64,000 bases of DNA from Spirochaetales bacterium (GTDB lineage: Bacteria > Spirochaetota > Spirochaetia > Sphaerochaetales > Sphaerochaetaceae): positions 1 through 64,000 of the forward strand of contig JAFUXI010000008.1 in the NCBI GenBank assembly GCA_017470995.1. The letters are read 5' to 3'. The notes under the pieces were generated by a model. That model had not been told where the DNA came from. It searched no databases and was given only the letters and a program-made list of their open reading frames with translations. Positions 1 through 8,818 of the stretch are shown piece by piece; position 1 is the first letter of the stretch, and each line of letters begins with the position of its first letter. Made by a program: the position numbers and the translations under genes.

Positions 1-1
1 C

Positions 2-868
2 ATCGACAAGGACAAGAAGCATCTGAACGGGCAGATCGGAAAATATGACTGCAAAATGACGGACATCTCCAACCAGTGGGCCGCAATTGCCGTCCAGGGA
101 CCGAAGAGCAGGGAACTGATGACCGTTCTCTCCGGTGGAGTCGAGGTTACGCCGCCTGCAAAGAACGCCCTGAACTGTCTGGTTCTTGAAGGCCACGAGG
201 CAAAGATCGCCAATACGGGCTACACCGGAGAACCGGCAGGTTTCGAGGTCTATGTCAGAACCGAGGATGCCTCCTGGCTCTGGAACAGGCTCATGGAGCT
301 CGGAGCAAAGCCTGCCGGACTCGGAGCAAGGGATACGCTGCGCCTTGAGGCAGGCTATCCGCTCTACGGTCATGAGATGGGCACCGACCCCAGCGGAAAG
401 CGCATGCCTATCTTTGCGGTGCCTCTTGCAAGCTTTGCCGTCAACTTCTCCGAGGAGAAGGGCGCCTTCATCGGAAGGGACGCCCTCTCGATCCAGCGCG
501 ATGCCGCTGCGCGTATCAAGGCCAAGGATTATTCGGACATGTCTGTCCTTCCCAAGCGCATCAAGGCCATCGAGCTTGTGGACCGCGGCGTCATGCGTGC
601 AGGCATGGAAGTCTACAAGGACGGAAAGCAGATCGGCTGGGTCACCAGCGGAACCATGGTTCCCTATTATCAGGTCGAAGGCGAGGGAGCCGATACGGTT
701 CTCACAGACCGGGTCTCAAGACGTGCCATAGGTCTCTGCTATGTCGATGCCACCTTGCGCAAGGGCGATATTGTAGAGGTCGATGTCCGCGGCAAGAGGC
801 TTCAGGCAAGAATAAAGCTGCATCATATCAAGAACGGCGAATCGCGTTATGTCGTGCCGGTAAATTAA
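2..868 (+). CDS. gcvT: Aminomethyltransferase (glycine cleavage T protein), 5' truncated by window edge
   Basis: The reading frame is open from base 2, so the N-terminus lies upstream of the window; the ATG at 56 is internal. T protein moves the methylene group of aminomethyl-lipoyl-H protein to tetrahydrofolate and releases ammonia. The visible part has the GcvT hallmarks: an AVQGP segment, the [13 protein letters not shown] segment (family consensus TGYTGE.GFE), a [20 protein letters not shown] segment, and a C-terminal barrel domain ending in GWVTSGT and a K-R-rich tail. It is followed 26 bases later by gcvH and is the first visible gene of a six-gene run for glycine cleavage. No upstream leader or riboswitch can be judged because it is outside the window. 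Confidence 0.97.
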   Translation: MDKDKKHLNGQIGKYDCKMTDISNQWAAIAVQGPKSRELMTVLSGGVEVTPPAKNALNCLVLEGHEAKIANTGYTGEPAGFEVYVRTEDASWLWNRLMELGAKPAGLGARDTLRLEAGYPLYGHEMGTDPSGKRMPIFAVPLASFAVNFSEEKGAFIGRDALSIQRDAAARIKAKDYSDMSVLPKRIKAIELVDRGVMRAGMEVYKDGKQIGWVTSGTMVPYYQVEGEGADTVLTDRVSRRAIGLCYVDATLRKGDIVEVDVRGKRLQARIKLHHIKNGESRYVVPVN

Positions 869-894
869 GAAATATAGGTATTTGGAGGAAAGAA

Positions 895-1272
895 ATGAAC
901 TATCCCAAGGAATTGAGTTATGCAAAGACCCATGAGTGGGTAAAGACCGAGGACGGCGTCTCCGTCATCGGAATCACCGATTATGCCCAGCATGCACTTG
1001 GTGATGTCGTTTTCGTAAATCTCCCGCAGGAGGGAGATGTAGTGACAGCAGGCGAGAGCTTCGGCGATGTCGAGTCGGTAAAGGCTGTCAGCGATATCAT
1101 CAGCCCCGTGACGGGTACCATCTGCGCAGTAAACGAGGAACTTGCAGACTCTCCCGAGCTTCTCAACAACGATCCGTACGGAGCCTGGATCATCAAGGTT
1201 CAGGATGTCTCCGATACCGATGAGCTTCTCGATGCAGCTGCATACGAGGCTCTCTGCGCCCAGGAGGGCTGA
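895..1272 (+). CDS. gcvH: Glycine cleavage system H protein
   Basis: 125 aa, the normal size for H protein, the lipoyl carrier that shuttles the aminomethyl group between the P, T and L proteins. The lipoyl attachment lysine is K63 in the ESVKAVSD segment, placed in the usual hairpin after FGDVE. N-terminal KTHEWVK and [16 protein letters not shown] are typical. A good ribosome site (GGAGG, 882-886) precedes the ATG. It sits between gcvT and gcvPA; the next gene begins one base after its stop. Confidence 0.98.
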   Translation: MNYPKELSYAKTHEWVKTEDGVSVIGITDYAQHALGDVVFVNLPQEGDVVTAGESFGDVESVKAVSDIISPVTGTICAVNEELADSPELLNNDPYGAWIIKVQDVSDTDELLDAAAYEALCAQEG

Positions 1273-1273
1273 G

Positions 1274-2590
1274 ATGGGGCATTACATCCCTTCGACCGAA
1301 GCCCAGCAGAAGCAGATGCTTTGTGACATAGGGCTGAATGATTTCAAGGATCTTTACAAGGATGTGCCGGCCTCGATGTATCTGGACAGAAAGCTGGACA
1401 TCCCCGAGGGCAAGAGCGAACTCGAGGTCCAGCGCGCCATGGCATCCATTGCCTCGAGGAACAAGGTCTACAAGACCGTTCTCAGAGGGGCAGGCAGCTA
1501 TGACCACTACATCCCCTCGATTGTCAGGTACATTCCCGCCAAGGAGGAGTTTTTAACCGCCTACACGCCGTATCAGGCCGAGCTCAGTCAGGGAGTCCTT
1601 CAGTCCATATTCGAGTACCAGACGATGATCTGCATGCTCACGGGCATGGATGTCTCAAACGCTTCCGTCTATGACGGAGCGACCGCTGCAGCCGAGGCCG
1701 CAGCCATGTGCCGTGACCGCAAGCGCCGTGTTACGCTGATCTCCGAATCAACTCATCCCGATGTTATCAACACTGTCAGGACCTATTGCTTCGGAACCGA
1801 CGACGAGCTGCGTCTGGTGCCCTGCAAGGACGGCAAGACCGACAAGGAGGCCCTGAAGCAGATGCTGCAGGGCGCAGATGTCAGCGGCTTCTATGTACAG
1901 CAGCCCAACTTCTTCGGACTGTTCGAGGATGCAACGGAGCTGGGAAATATCGTCCATGAAGCCGGCGCCATGTTCATCATGGGCTGCAACCCGATCGCCC
2001 TTGCAATCATGAAGACCCCTGCCGAGTGCGGTGCGGACATCGCCGTCGGAGAGGGGCAGCCTCTCGGTCTTCCCATGGGTTACGGCGGTCCGTATCTTGG
2101 CTTCATGGCCACTACAGCAAAGAACATGAGAAAACTCCCCGGAAGAATCGTGGGACAGACCACGGACAGCAAGGGAGAGCGATGTTTCGTACTGTCGCTG
2201 CAGGCGCGTGAGCAGCACATCAGGCGTGAGAAGGCAAGCAGCAACATCTGTTCGAACGAGGCCCTCTGCGCCCTGACTGCCAGTGTCTACATGGCTGCGA
2301 TGGGACCGTCGGGCATGAAGGAAGTGGCTTCACAGTGCATGGCAAAGGCTCATTACCTTGCCGCCGAGCTGTGCTCGATCAAGGGCGTGAAGATGTGCTT
2401 TGACGGCCGGTTCTTCCATGAGTTCCTTCTTGATATGCCGAAGGCAGACGAGATTCTTGCCAAACTCGACGAGAACGGGATTCTCGGAGGACTCAGGACT
2501 TCTGACGGAATACTCTGGTGCGTTACGGAGAAGGCCTCCAAGGTAGACCTCGACAGGACCGTATCCATTGTCAGGGAGGTGCTCGCATGA
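1274..2590 (+). CDS. gcvPA: Glycine dehydrogenase (decarboxylating) subunit 1
   Basis: 438 aa. The frame is open further upstream inside gcvH, but the MGHYIPST start at 1274 matches the family N-terminus and follows the gcvH stop by one base, with GGAGGG in the end of gcvH as the likely ribosome site. This is the N-terminal half of the PLP-dependent P protein in its two-subunit form. Segments such as YIPSIVRYIPAKEEFLTAYTPYQ, ASVYDGATAAAEA and GYGGPYLGFMA are characteristic. It overlaps gcvPB by four bases (ATGA), suggesting translational coupling of equal subunits. Confidence 0.97.
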   Translation: MGHYIPSTEAQQKQMLCDIGLNDFKDLYKDVPASMYLDRKLDIPEGKSELEVQRAMASIASRNKVYKTVLRGAGSYDHYIPSIVRYIPAKEEFLTAYTPYQAELSQGVLQSIFEYQTMICMLTGMDVSNASVYDGATAAAEAAAMCRDRKRRVTLISESTHPDVINTVRTYCFGTDDELRLVPCKDGKTDKEALKQMLQGADVSGFYVQQPNFFGLFEDATELGNIVHEAGAMFIMGCNPIALAIMKTPAECGADIAVGEGQPLGLPMGYGGPYLGFMATTAKNMRKLPGRIVGQTTDSKGERCFVLSLQAREQHIRREKASSNICSNEALCALTASVYMAAMGPSGMKEVASQCMAKAHYLAAELCSIKGVKMCFDGRFFHEFLLDMPKADEILAKLDENGILGGLRTSDGILWCVTEKASKVDLDRTVSIVREVLA

Positions 2591-3990
2591 AGCTGATTTT
2601 CGAGAAAAGCGTAAACGGAAGAAGCTGCACCATCCTGCCGAAGTGCGATGTGAAGCAAACCTGTCTGGACGAGGACCTCGAAAGACAGAGCTCCCTTGAT
2701 CTTCCACAGTTGGGAGAAAGCGATATCAGCAGGCACTATACTGAGCTCTGCAAGAACGTCTACGGAGTCAACGACGGTTTCTATCCCCTGGGCTCCTGTA
2801 CCATGAAGTACAACCCAAGGATCGACGAGCAGATCGCCTCCATGCCTGCTTTCACGGACATCCATCCTCTTGCACCCGAGGCTTCGACTGAAGGCTGCAG
2901 AGAGGTACTGGACCTTGCAGGAAAGTATCTGTGTGAAATCACGGGAATGGATGACATGACCTTCCAGCCTGCCGCAGGTGCCCACGGGGAGTTCACCGGG
3001 GTGCTTCTGATAAAGCAGTACCACAAGGCAAGAGGTGATGAGAAGAGAACCAAGATCATAGTTCCGGACTCTGCCCACGGCACCAATCCCGCCACGGCTG
3101 CGATGTGCGGTTTCCAGGTTGTGAACATCAGTTCCTCTGAAGACGGATGCGTTGACCTTGATGCCCTCAAGGCCGCCCTCGGCGAGGACACCGCCGGCCT
3201 GATGCTGACCAATCCCAATACCCTGGGAATCTTCGATGAGAACATCCTGGAGATCACCAGGCTTGTACATGAGGCAGGAGGACTGTGCTACTACGACGGA
3301 GCCAACCTCAATGCCGTCATGGGCATAGTGCGCCCGGGCGATATGGGATTCGACTGCATACACCTGAACCTGCACAAGACCTTTGCAACTCCCCATGGAG
3401 GCGGAGGCCCGGGAGCAGGGGCAGTGGGATGCAAGGCCTTTTTGAAGGACTATCTGCCGTCCAGTGCGATCATGGGTTCAAAGGGAATCCAGGTGCGTTC
3501 CTTCTCGGGCAACTTCCTTGTGGTGGTGAAGGCTTTGACCTACATCCTGACGCTGGGAAGGGAAGGCATTCCCGAGGCAGCGCGCAATGCTGTTCTGAAT
3601 GCCAACTACCTTATGAAGCGTCTGGAAGGTACGTTTGAACCTGCATTCGAGCGCATCTGCATGCATGAGTTCGTCCTCGGTCTGGGCCGCTTCAAGGAGC
3701 AGACAGGAGTAAGCGCGCTGGATGTAGCCAAGTCCCTGATAGACAGGGGCATCCATCCGCCTACGATGTACTTCCCGCTGATAGTGCATGAGGCGCTGAT
3801 GTTCGAGCCGACCGAGACCGAGAGCATGGAGACCCTCGATCATGTGGCCGATGTGCTCAGGGAGCTCTATGAGCTTGCCCATAAGGATCCGGAATACATG
3901 AAGGGTGCACCCCACAATGCACAGATAGGCCGCCCGGACGAGGTTCAGGCTGCGAGAAATCCGATTCTCAGATGGAAGGCCGATGATTGA
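2587..3990 (+). CDS. gcvPB: Glycine dehydrogenase (decarboxylating) subunit 2
   Basis: 467 aa. The start at 2587 (MKLIFEKS) is chosen over an upstream in-frame start because it forms an ATGA overlap with the gcvPA stop. It is the C-terminal, PLP-binding half of split GcvP. The PLP lysine is in the HLNLHKTFATPHGGGG segment; GSCTMKYNP near residue 75 and the GAHGEFTG, DSAHGTNPA segments are conserved. With gcvPA it decarboxylates glycine and loads the aminomethyl group on GcvH. It overlaps the next gene, lplA, by eight bases. Confidence 0.97.
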   Translation: MKLIFEKSVNGRSCTILPKCDVKQTCLDEDLERQSSLDLPQLGESDISRHYTELCKNVYGVNDGFYPLGSCTMKYNPRIDEQIASMPAFTDIHPLAPEASTEGCREVLDLAGKYLCEITGMDDMTFQPAAGAHGEFTGVLLIKQYHKARGDEKRTKIIVPDSAHGTNPATAAMCGFQVVNISSSEDGCVDLDALKAALGEDTAGLMLTNPNTLGIFDENILEITRLVHEAGGLCYYDGANLNAVMGIVRPGDMGFDCIHLNLHKTFATPHGGGGPGAGAVGCKAFLKDYLPSSAIMGSKGIQVRSFSGNFLVVVKALTYILTLGREGIPEAARNAVLNANYLMKRLEGTFEPAFERICMHEFVLGLGRFKEQTGVSALDVAKSLIDRGIHPPTMYFPLIVHEALMFEPTETESMETLDHVADVLRELYELAHKDPEYMKGAPHNAQIGRPDEVQAARNPILRWKADD

Positions 3991-4969
3991 AAGACTTCTT
4001 CTGCTCGAAAGCCGGAGCAACGACATCTACGCGAACCTGGCTCTCGAGCAGTATCTTGCCCAGAACGTCAAGAGCTCTTGGTGCATTCTCTTTCTCTGGA
4101 GAAACAGTCCGTGTGTTGTCATAGGACGCAACCAGAACGCATACAGGGAGTGTAGGACCGATCTTCTTGACCGGATGGGCGTAAAGCTGTCCCGCCGCCT
4201 CTCCGGAGGCGGTGCCGTCTATCAGGACCTCGGAAACCTCAACTTCACGTTCTGTACCCGTCAGGAGGACAGCGACATAAAGAAACAGCAGAGCGTTATC
4301 CTCGAAGCCTGCAGGAGTCTCGCAGTAGATGCCCGTCTCTCGGGACGCAACGACATGCTTGTCGGGGATCGCAAGTTCTCGGGAAACTCGTTCTACACTC
4401 ATGACGGGGTGAGTTTCCACAACGGGACGCTGCTTCTGGACGTGGACCTGAAGGCAATGGAGAAGTGCCTCAGTCCGTCTGATCTGAAGCTTTCTTCCAA
4501 ATCAGTGGATTCGGTGCGTTCACGCGTTGTGAATCTTCACGACCTTAATGAGGCAATCGACAGCACAGCCATGTGCAAAGCCATAAACAAGGCCTTTTCG
4601 ATGGTCTATGGCCTTGATGTGCAGCGGTTTTCCTACGACTCAATCGACATGGAAGACCTGGAGAAGAAGAGGCAGTTCTTCTCGTCCTACGAGTGGATCT
4701 ACGGCAAAAACGCTGATTTCCCGCTGACTGTTTCCAGTCGCTTTACCTGGGGAGAGATTTCCGTCAGCCTTCAGGTCAGAAACGCAGTATGCGCTGACGT
4801 GAAGGTCTACACCGATGCCCTGGACCACAATCTGGCCCCTGCAATCGAAACGGCACTGCGAGGTGCGAAATACAGCGTTTCGCAGCTCTGCCTCAGGATT
4901 GAAGGAGCACGGCTCGACACAATATACTCGAATGATATCTGCAGCATGCTGCAAAAGGAGTTGGGATGA
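3983..4969 (+). CDS. lplA: Lipoate-protein ligase A
   Basis: 328 aa, normal for an LplA with a C-terminal accessory domain. It uses ATP to attach free lipoate to GcvH or other lipoyl domains. Visible motifs: the N-terminal LLLESRSNDIYANLALEQYL, the WRNSPCVVIGRNQNAY segment, and RRLSGGGAVYQDLGNLNFTF (lipoyl-AMP binding loop RRxSGGGAVxHD-like). NDMLVGDRKFSGNS contains the expected catalytic-lysine region. It overlaps both neighbours (gcvPB by 8 bases, lpd by 4), so it is co-made with the lipoylated H protein. Relying on scavenged lipoate is an inference; lipA/lipB are not in the window. Confidence 0.95.
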   Translation: MIERLLLLESRSNDIYANLALEQYLAQNVKSSWCILFLWRNSPCVVIGRNQNAYRECRTDLLDRMGVKLSRRLSGGGAVYQDLGNLNFTFCTRQEDSDIKKQQSVILEACRSLAVDARLSGRNDMLVGDRKFSGNSFYTHDGVSFHNGTLLLDVDLKAMEKCLSPSDLKLSSKSVDSVRSRVVNLHDLNEAIDSTAMCKAINKAFSMVYGLDVQRFSYDSIDMEDLEKKRQFFSSYEWIYGKNADFPLTVSSRFTWGEISVSLQVRNAVCADVKVYTDALDHNLAPAIETALRGAKYSVSQLCLRIEGARLDTIYSNDICSMLQKELG

Positions 4970-6348
4970 ACGAATATCAGCTTATCGTAATCGGAGCAGG
5001 ACCCGGAGGTTATACTGCAGCCCTTACGGGTGCAAAGCTCGGACTCAGAACGGCAATCATTGAGAAAAGCGATCTGGGCGGAACCTGCCTCAACAGGGGC
5101 TGCATCCCGACAAAAGCCCTTCTGCATGCTTCTGAAACCTATAAGGCCGCGCTTTCTTCGGACGGCATGGGAATCCATGCTTCGGACGTTAGCGTGGATG
5201 TGGCAAAGCTCTATGAATTCAAGAGCCAGACCGTCGAGAAACTCAGAAACGGTGTTCAGATGCTTCTCAAGAGTGCCAAGGTGGACATCATCCGGGGCAA
5301 GGCTACGATCGGACCGGAAAGGGTTGTGAGCGTGGACGGACCTGATGAGGGACTGTACAAGGCGGAGCGCATTCTGATCGCCACGGGAGCCGAGCCTTCA
5401 AGACCTCCGATTCCCGGCCTTGACAGCGAGGGGGTTCTGACCAGCGACGAGCTGCTTGAGAAACTCGACAGGCTTCCATCATCGATCGTCATCATCGGAG
5501 GCGGCGTAATAGGTGTGGAGTTCGCAACCTTCTTCTCCGACCTCGGGTGCGAGGTGACGGTAATCGAGGCCTTGGACAGGCTTCTTCCCAACATGGACAG
5601 GGAACTCGGACAGGGTCTTGCCGTACAGTTGAAGAAGAGGGGCGTGAAGGTGTGCACATCCTCCACGGTCAGCAAGGTGGAAAAGACTGCAGAAGGCCTC
5701 GAGGTCGAGTTCACCCAGAAGGGTAAGGACGATAAGGCAATCGGAGAGAAAGTGCTCTGCGCCATAGGCAGAAGACCTTATACCGACGGTCTGCTGGCAG
5801 CCGGAATGAATCTGGAGATGGACGGCCGCAGGATCAGGGTGGACGGACAGTTCAGAACCAGTCTGGAGGGCATATACGCCATAGGCGATGTCTCCTCAAG
5901 GATCCAGCTTGCCCATGTGGCTACCGCTCAGGCGATTGCCTGCGTGAAGGCAATCGCGGGAGCTGAGGATGAAGCTGATCTGAACGTTGTTCCTTCCTGC
6001 GTCTACACCAGACCGGAAATAGCCAGCGTGGGGATGACCGAGGAAGAGGCCAAGGCAGCGGGAATCAAGGTCAAGAGCGCGAAGGTGACCATGTTCTCCA
6101 ATGCCCGTACCATCATTGCCGGCGGAGAGAGAGGCTACATGAAGCTTCTCTCAGATGAGCAGACGGGAGTCTTGATAGGGGCGCAGCTGATGTGCGAGCG
6201 TGCAAGCGACATGATCGGAGAGCTGTCTCAGGCCATTGCGGGCAAACAAAAACCGCACGACCTTCTGAAGGCCATGCGGCCGCATCCTACATTCGAGGAA
6301 GCAATGACCGAGGCGCTGACGAATCTCGCAACGCCCGGTGCTAAATAA
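4966..6348 (+). CDS. lpdA: Dihydrolipoamide dehydrogenase (L protein)
   Basis: 460 aa FAD/NAD flavoprotein that reoxidises dihydrolipoyl-GcvH. It has the FAD Rossmann fold GAGPGGYTAA at residues 9-18, the redox-active pair in GGTCLNRGCIPTK (about residues 38-50), the second nucleotide-binding loop IIGGGVIGVEFA near residue 176, and the C-terminal His-Glu pair in RPHPTFEEAMTEA. Its start overlaps the lplA stop (ATGA), making it the last gene of the gcv operon. It runs convergently into pepF with only a ten-base gap, and I see no terminator hairpin there. Being in this operon suggests it is dedicated to glycine cleavage. Confidence 0.97.
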   Translation: MNEYQLIVIGAGPGGYTAALTGAKLGLRTAIIEKSDLGGTCLNRGCIPTKALLHASETYKAALSSDGMGIHASDVSVDVAKLYEFKSQTVEKLRNGVQMLLKSAKVDIIRGKATIGPERVVSVDGPDEGLYKAERILIATGAEPSRPPIPGLDSEGVLTSDELLEKLDRLPSSIVIIGGGVIGVEFATFFSDLGCEVTVIEALDRLLPNMDRELGQGLAVQLKKRGVKVCTSSTVSKVEKTAEGLEVEFTQKGKDDKAIGEKVLCAIGRRPYTDGLLAAGMNLEMDGRRIRVDGQFRTSLEGIYAIGDVSSRIQLAHVATAQAIACVKAIAGAEDEADLNVVPSCVYTRPEIASVGMTEEEAKAAGIKVKSAKVTMFSNARTIIAGGERGYMKLLSDEQTGVLIGAQLMCERASDMIGELSQAIAGKQKPHDLLKAMRPHPTFEEAMTEALTNLATPGAK

Positions 6349-6358
6349 TCAAAGACTG

Positions 6359-8140
6359 TCAGCCGATGAGTTTCTCGAACTGATCCAGAAGGTCTGCGAA
6401 CTTTCTTGTTGCTGCCTCGACCGGAGCCTGTGTGGACATGTCCACGCCTGCACCCTTGAGCGTCTGGATCGGGAACTTGGATCCGCCTGACTTGAGGAAG
6501 CCGAGATAATCCTCCAGTTCCTGCTTTCCTCCGTTGAGCACGCGCTCCGAGAGGGCGATGGCAGCCGAGATTCCGGTCGCATACTTGTAGACATAGTAAG
6601 CTCCATAGAAGTGCGGAATCCTCAGACCCTCGAGGTCCGAGTTCTCCTCGAACTTCATCTCCGGTCCGAAGTAGGCCTCCAGAAGACCTCTGTAGGTCTG
6701 TCTCAGGGATGTCGTGGTCAGTACCTGGCCCTGTTCCTGCTGAGTGTGGCACAGAAGCTCGAATTCTGCGAACATCGTCTGCCTGAACAGCGTAGCAATC
6801 AGGTCATCGATCTGCTTGGCGATGATGTAGGTCTTCATCGTCTGGTCCTCTGCGTGGTCGGTGAGGTATTTGGCTACGAGCTGCTCGTTGAAGGTCGATG
6901 CGACCTCGGCCTCGAAGATGGTGTACTCATAGCACAGGAACGGATTGTTGCGCTTGGAGTAGTAGCTGTGCATGCTGTGGCCGCCTTCGTGGGCCAGTGT
7001 GAAGACGTCGCCGAGGACATCCTCCTTGTAGTTGAGAAGAATGTAGGGGGCTCCGATGAATCCGCCGCTGGAGAAGGCTCCGCTGCGCTTTCCCTTGTTC
7101 TCGTATCTGTCGACCCATCTGTCGGTGGTGATTCCCTTGTAGATGGTCTTCACGTAGTCCTCTCCGAGGGGCTGCAGTGCTGCTCTGACGATCTCTGCTG
7201 CTTCCTCATAAGTCTTGTGGGTCTTGATCGAACCTACGAGTGGAACATAGACATCGTAGTGCCTGAGCTCGTCCAGGCCGAGGATCTTCTTCCTGAGGGC
7301 GTAGTACCTGTGCAGTGCGGGGAAGGCCTTGTGGACTGCCTCGATGAGTCCGGTGTAGACGCTCTTGGGAACATCATCGCGATAGAGTGCACGGTCCAGT
7401 GCAGTCTCGAAGCCGCGGATCCTTGCATTGAAGATATCCTGCTTGACCGAACCGGCATAGAGAGTTGCTATGGTCTGCTCATGGGCCTTGTATGTGCCGT
7501 AGAACTGCTCATAGGCGCGTCTTCTTATCTCGCGGTCGGGATTGATCATGAACTGCGACCAGGTGCTCTGTGAAAGCGGCATATCATCGATCTTGCCGAA
7601 ATCCAGATCGACATTCGTAAGCATGCTGAAAGCCTTTCTCGGGGTCTCCTGAAGCTCTCCCTGCTTGGCTAGAAGCTCTTCTTCCTTGGGCGAGAGAGTG
7701 TGTTCCTTCTGCCTGAGGATCTTCTTGATGTAGACCCTGCTGTCGTCGAAGGCCTTGCTCTCGAGCCATTTGTCGATGTTCTTGATTTCGAGGATCTCGG
7801 GATCCATATAGCTTACGGCAGCTTCCAGCTGTGTGTAGACCTGGCTGACAAGGCCGATCTTGCGCTGGTTCTCCGGGTCATCTGCTTCCGCAGAGGACTT
7901 GAGCGATGCATAGACATATACCTGCTCGCCGAGCATGAATGTATCTGAAAGCCACTTCATTGCGGACAGGAGGTTCTCCGGGTCCTTGCCCAATGTTCCC
8001 CTGAACTTATCGGCTTCTCCGATCTTCTGCTGAAGCCTCTTGAGGTCGTCTTCCCAGGCCTCATCGCACGGATAAAGGCTGCTCAGGTCCCATTTGTCGG
8101 ACTCTGCCACCTGACTTCTTAAAGGTATCTCCTTTGCCAT
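6359..8140 (-). CDS. pepF: Oligoendopeptidase F (M3B metallopeptidase)
   Basis: 593 aa, the usual size of PepF. The zinc motif HEGGH is near residue 385 (context TLAHEGGHSMHSYY), with the third ligand expected in the downstream FEAEVASTFNE segment. It should cleave short oligopeptides in the cytoplasm; there is no signal peptide. The start is supported by GGAGGAG a few bases upstream. It stands alone between the gcv operon (convergent) and rdgB. Confidence 0.96.
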   Translation of the reverse strand: MAKEIPLRSQVAESDKWDLSSLYPCDEAWEDDLKRLQQKIGEADKFRGTLGKDPENLLSAMKWLSDTFMLGEQVYVYASLKSSAEADDPENQRKIGLVSQVYTQLEAAVSYMDPEILEIKNIDKWLESKAFDDSRVYIKKILRQKEHTLSPKEEELLAKQGELQETPRKAFSMLTNVDLDFGKIDDMPLSQSTWSQFMINPDREIRRRAYEQFYGTYKAHEQTIATLYAGSVKQDIFNARIRGFETALDRALYRDDVPKSVYTGLIEAVHKAFPALHRYYALRKKILGLDELRHYDVYVPLVGSIKTHKTYEEAAEIVRAALQPLGEDYVKTIYKGITTDRWVDRYENKGKRSGAFSSGGFIGAPYILLNYKEDVLGDVFTLAHEGGHSMHSYYSKRNNPFLCYEYTIFEAEVASTFNEQLVAKYLTDHAEDQTMKTYIIAKQIDDLIATLFRQTMFAEFELLCHTQQEQGQVLTTTSLRQTYRGLLEAYFGPEMKFEENSDLEGLRIPHFYGAYYVYKYATGISAAIALSERVLNGGKQELEDYLGFLKSGGSKFPIQTLKGAGVDMSTQAPVEAATRKFADLLDQFEKLIG

Positions 8141-8179
8141 TTTATCTCCTCCGAATTCTTAGTAATCAATAATTTGTAA

Positions 8180-8779
8180 TCAACCGATCATCCTGAGTAT
8201 GCAGCGCGAGGCCTTTCCCCTGTGGCTGTACAGGTTCTTCCCGCCGTCGGGAAGAAGAGCCATGGACGTGCCTGCCTCGTTGCAGTAGAACACCGGGTCA
8301 TAGCCGAAACCGCCTGTTCCGTCGACCTCCTGTTCCAGGATCCGGCCTTCGGCGCACTCCTGTGCGCAGTAGATCCTGTACCTGTCCAGCATGAGAACTA
8401 TTGCACAGACGAATGTAGCCTTGCGCTGGTCTCCGGTCTTTCCGTCGAGCATCCTGATCAGAAGCTGGTTCTTCTCGTGGGCGCTGAGGAGCGGGCCTCC
8501 GTCTTCGGATCCGAAGCGAGCGGTCCTGAGGCCCAGAAGGCCGGGCAGGGCGGGAACGATGAGGCCGGAGTCATCGGCCATCACCGGGTAACCCAGATTA
8601 TGTGCCACATCGAAGAGGGCACGGGCCTTGATCATTGCGTTCTCCTGAAAAGTACTTCCGTTTTCCTCGCAGTCGAACCTGATGCCCAGATCCTTCGGAA
8701 GAAGAATCTCGTGCGGTGCGAACAGCTGTGAAAACTCGTGTCTCTTATGTTCATTGGAACTTGCCAGAAGGATTTTCAT
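8180..8779 (-). CDS. rdgB: RdgB/HAM1 family non-canonical purine NTP pyrophosphatase
   Basis: 199 aa from the MKILLASSNEHK start, which matches the family N-terminus (ILLAS.N..K..E). An in-frame ATG 18 bases upstream (8797) gives an unlikely MGYPQI extension. The family removes ITP/XTP/dITP from the nucleotide pool. Other motifs: MADDSGLIVPALPG (catalytic Asp) and GTGGFGYDPVFY, followed by the SHRGKASR basic segment. The ATG has no Shine-Dalgarno, but a promoter-like pair ends six bases before it, so the message may be leaderless. Confidence 0.93.
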   Translation of the reverse strand: MKILLASSNEHKRHEFSQLFAPHEILLPKDLGIRFDCEENGSTFQENAMIKARALFDVAHNLGYPVMADDSGLIVPALPGLLGLRTARFGSEDGGPLLSAHEKNQLLIRMLDGKTGDQRKATFVCAIVLMLDRYRIYCAQECAEGRILEQEVDGTGGFGYDPVFYCNEAGTSMALLPDGGKNLYSHRGKASRCILRMIG

Positions 8780-8785
8780 GATTTG

Positions 8786-8814
8786 AGGATAACCCATTGG
8801 CCTGTGAATATCAA
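8786..8814 (-). promoter_or_regulatory. Candidate promoter of rdgB
   Basis: On the minus strand: TTGATA (8814-8809), a 17-base spacer, TATCCT (8791-8786), then six bases to the ATG at 8779. The predicted RNA start falls on or next to the start codon. Confidence 0.55.
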
Positions 8815-8818
8815 CGCA

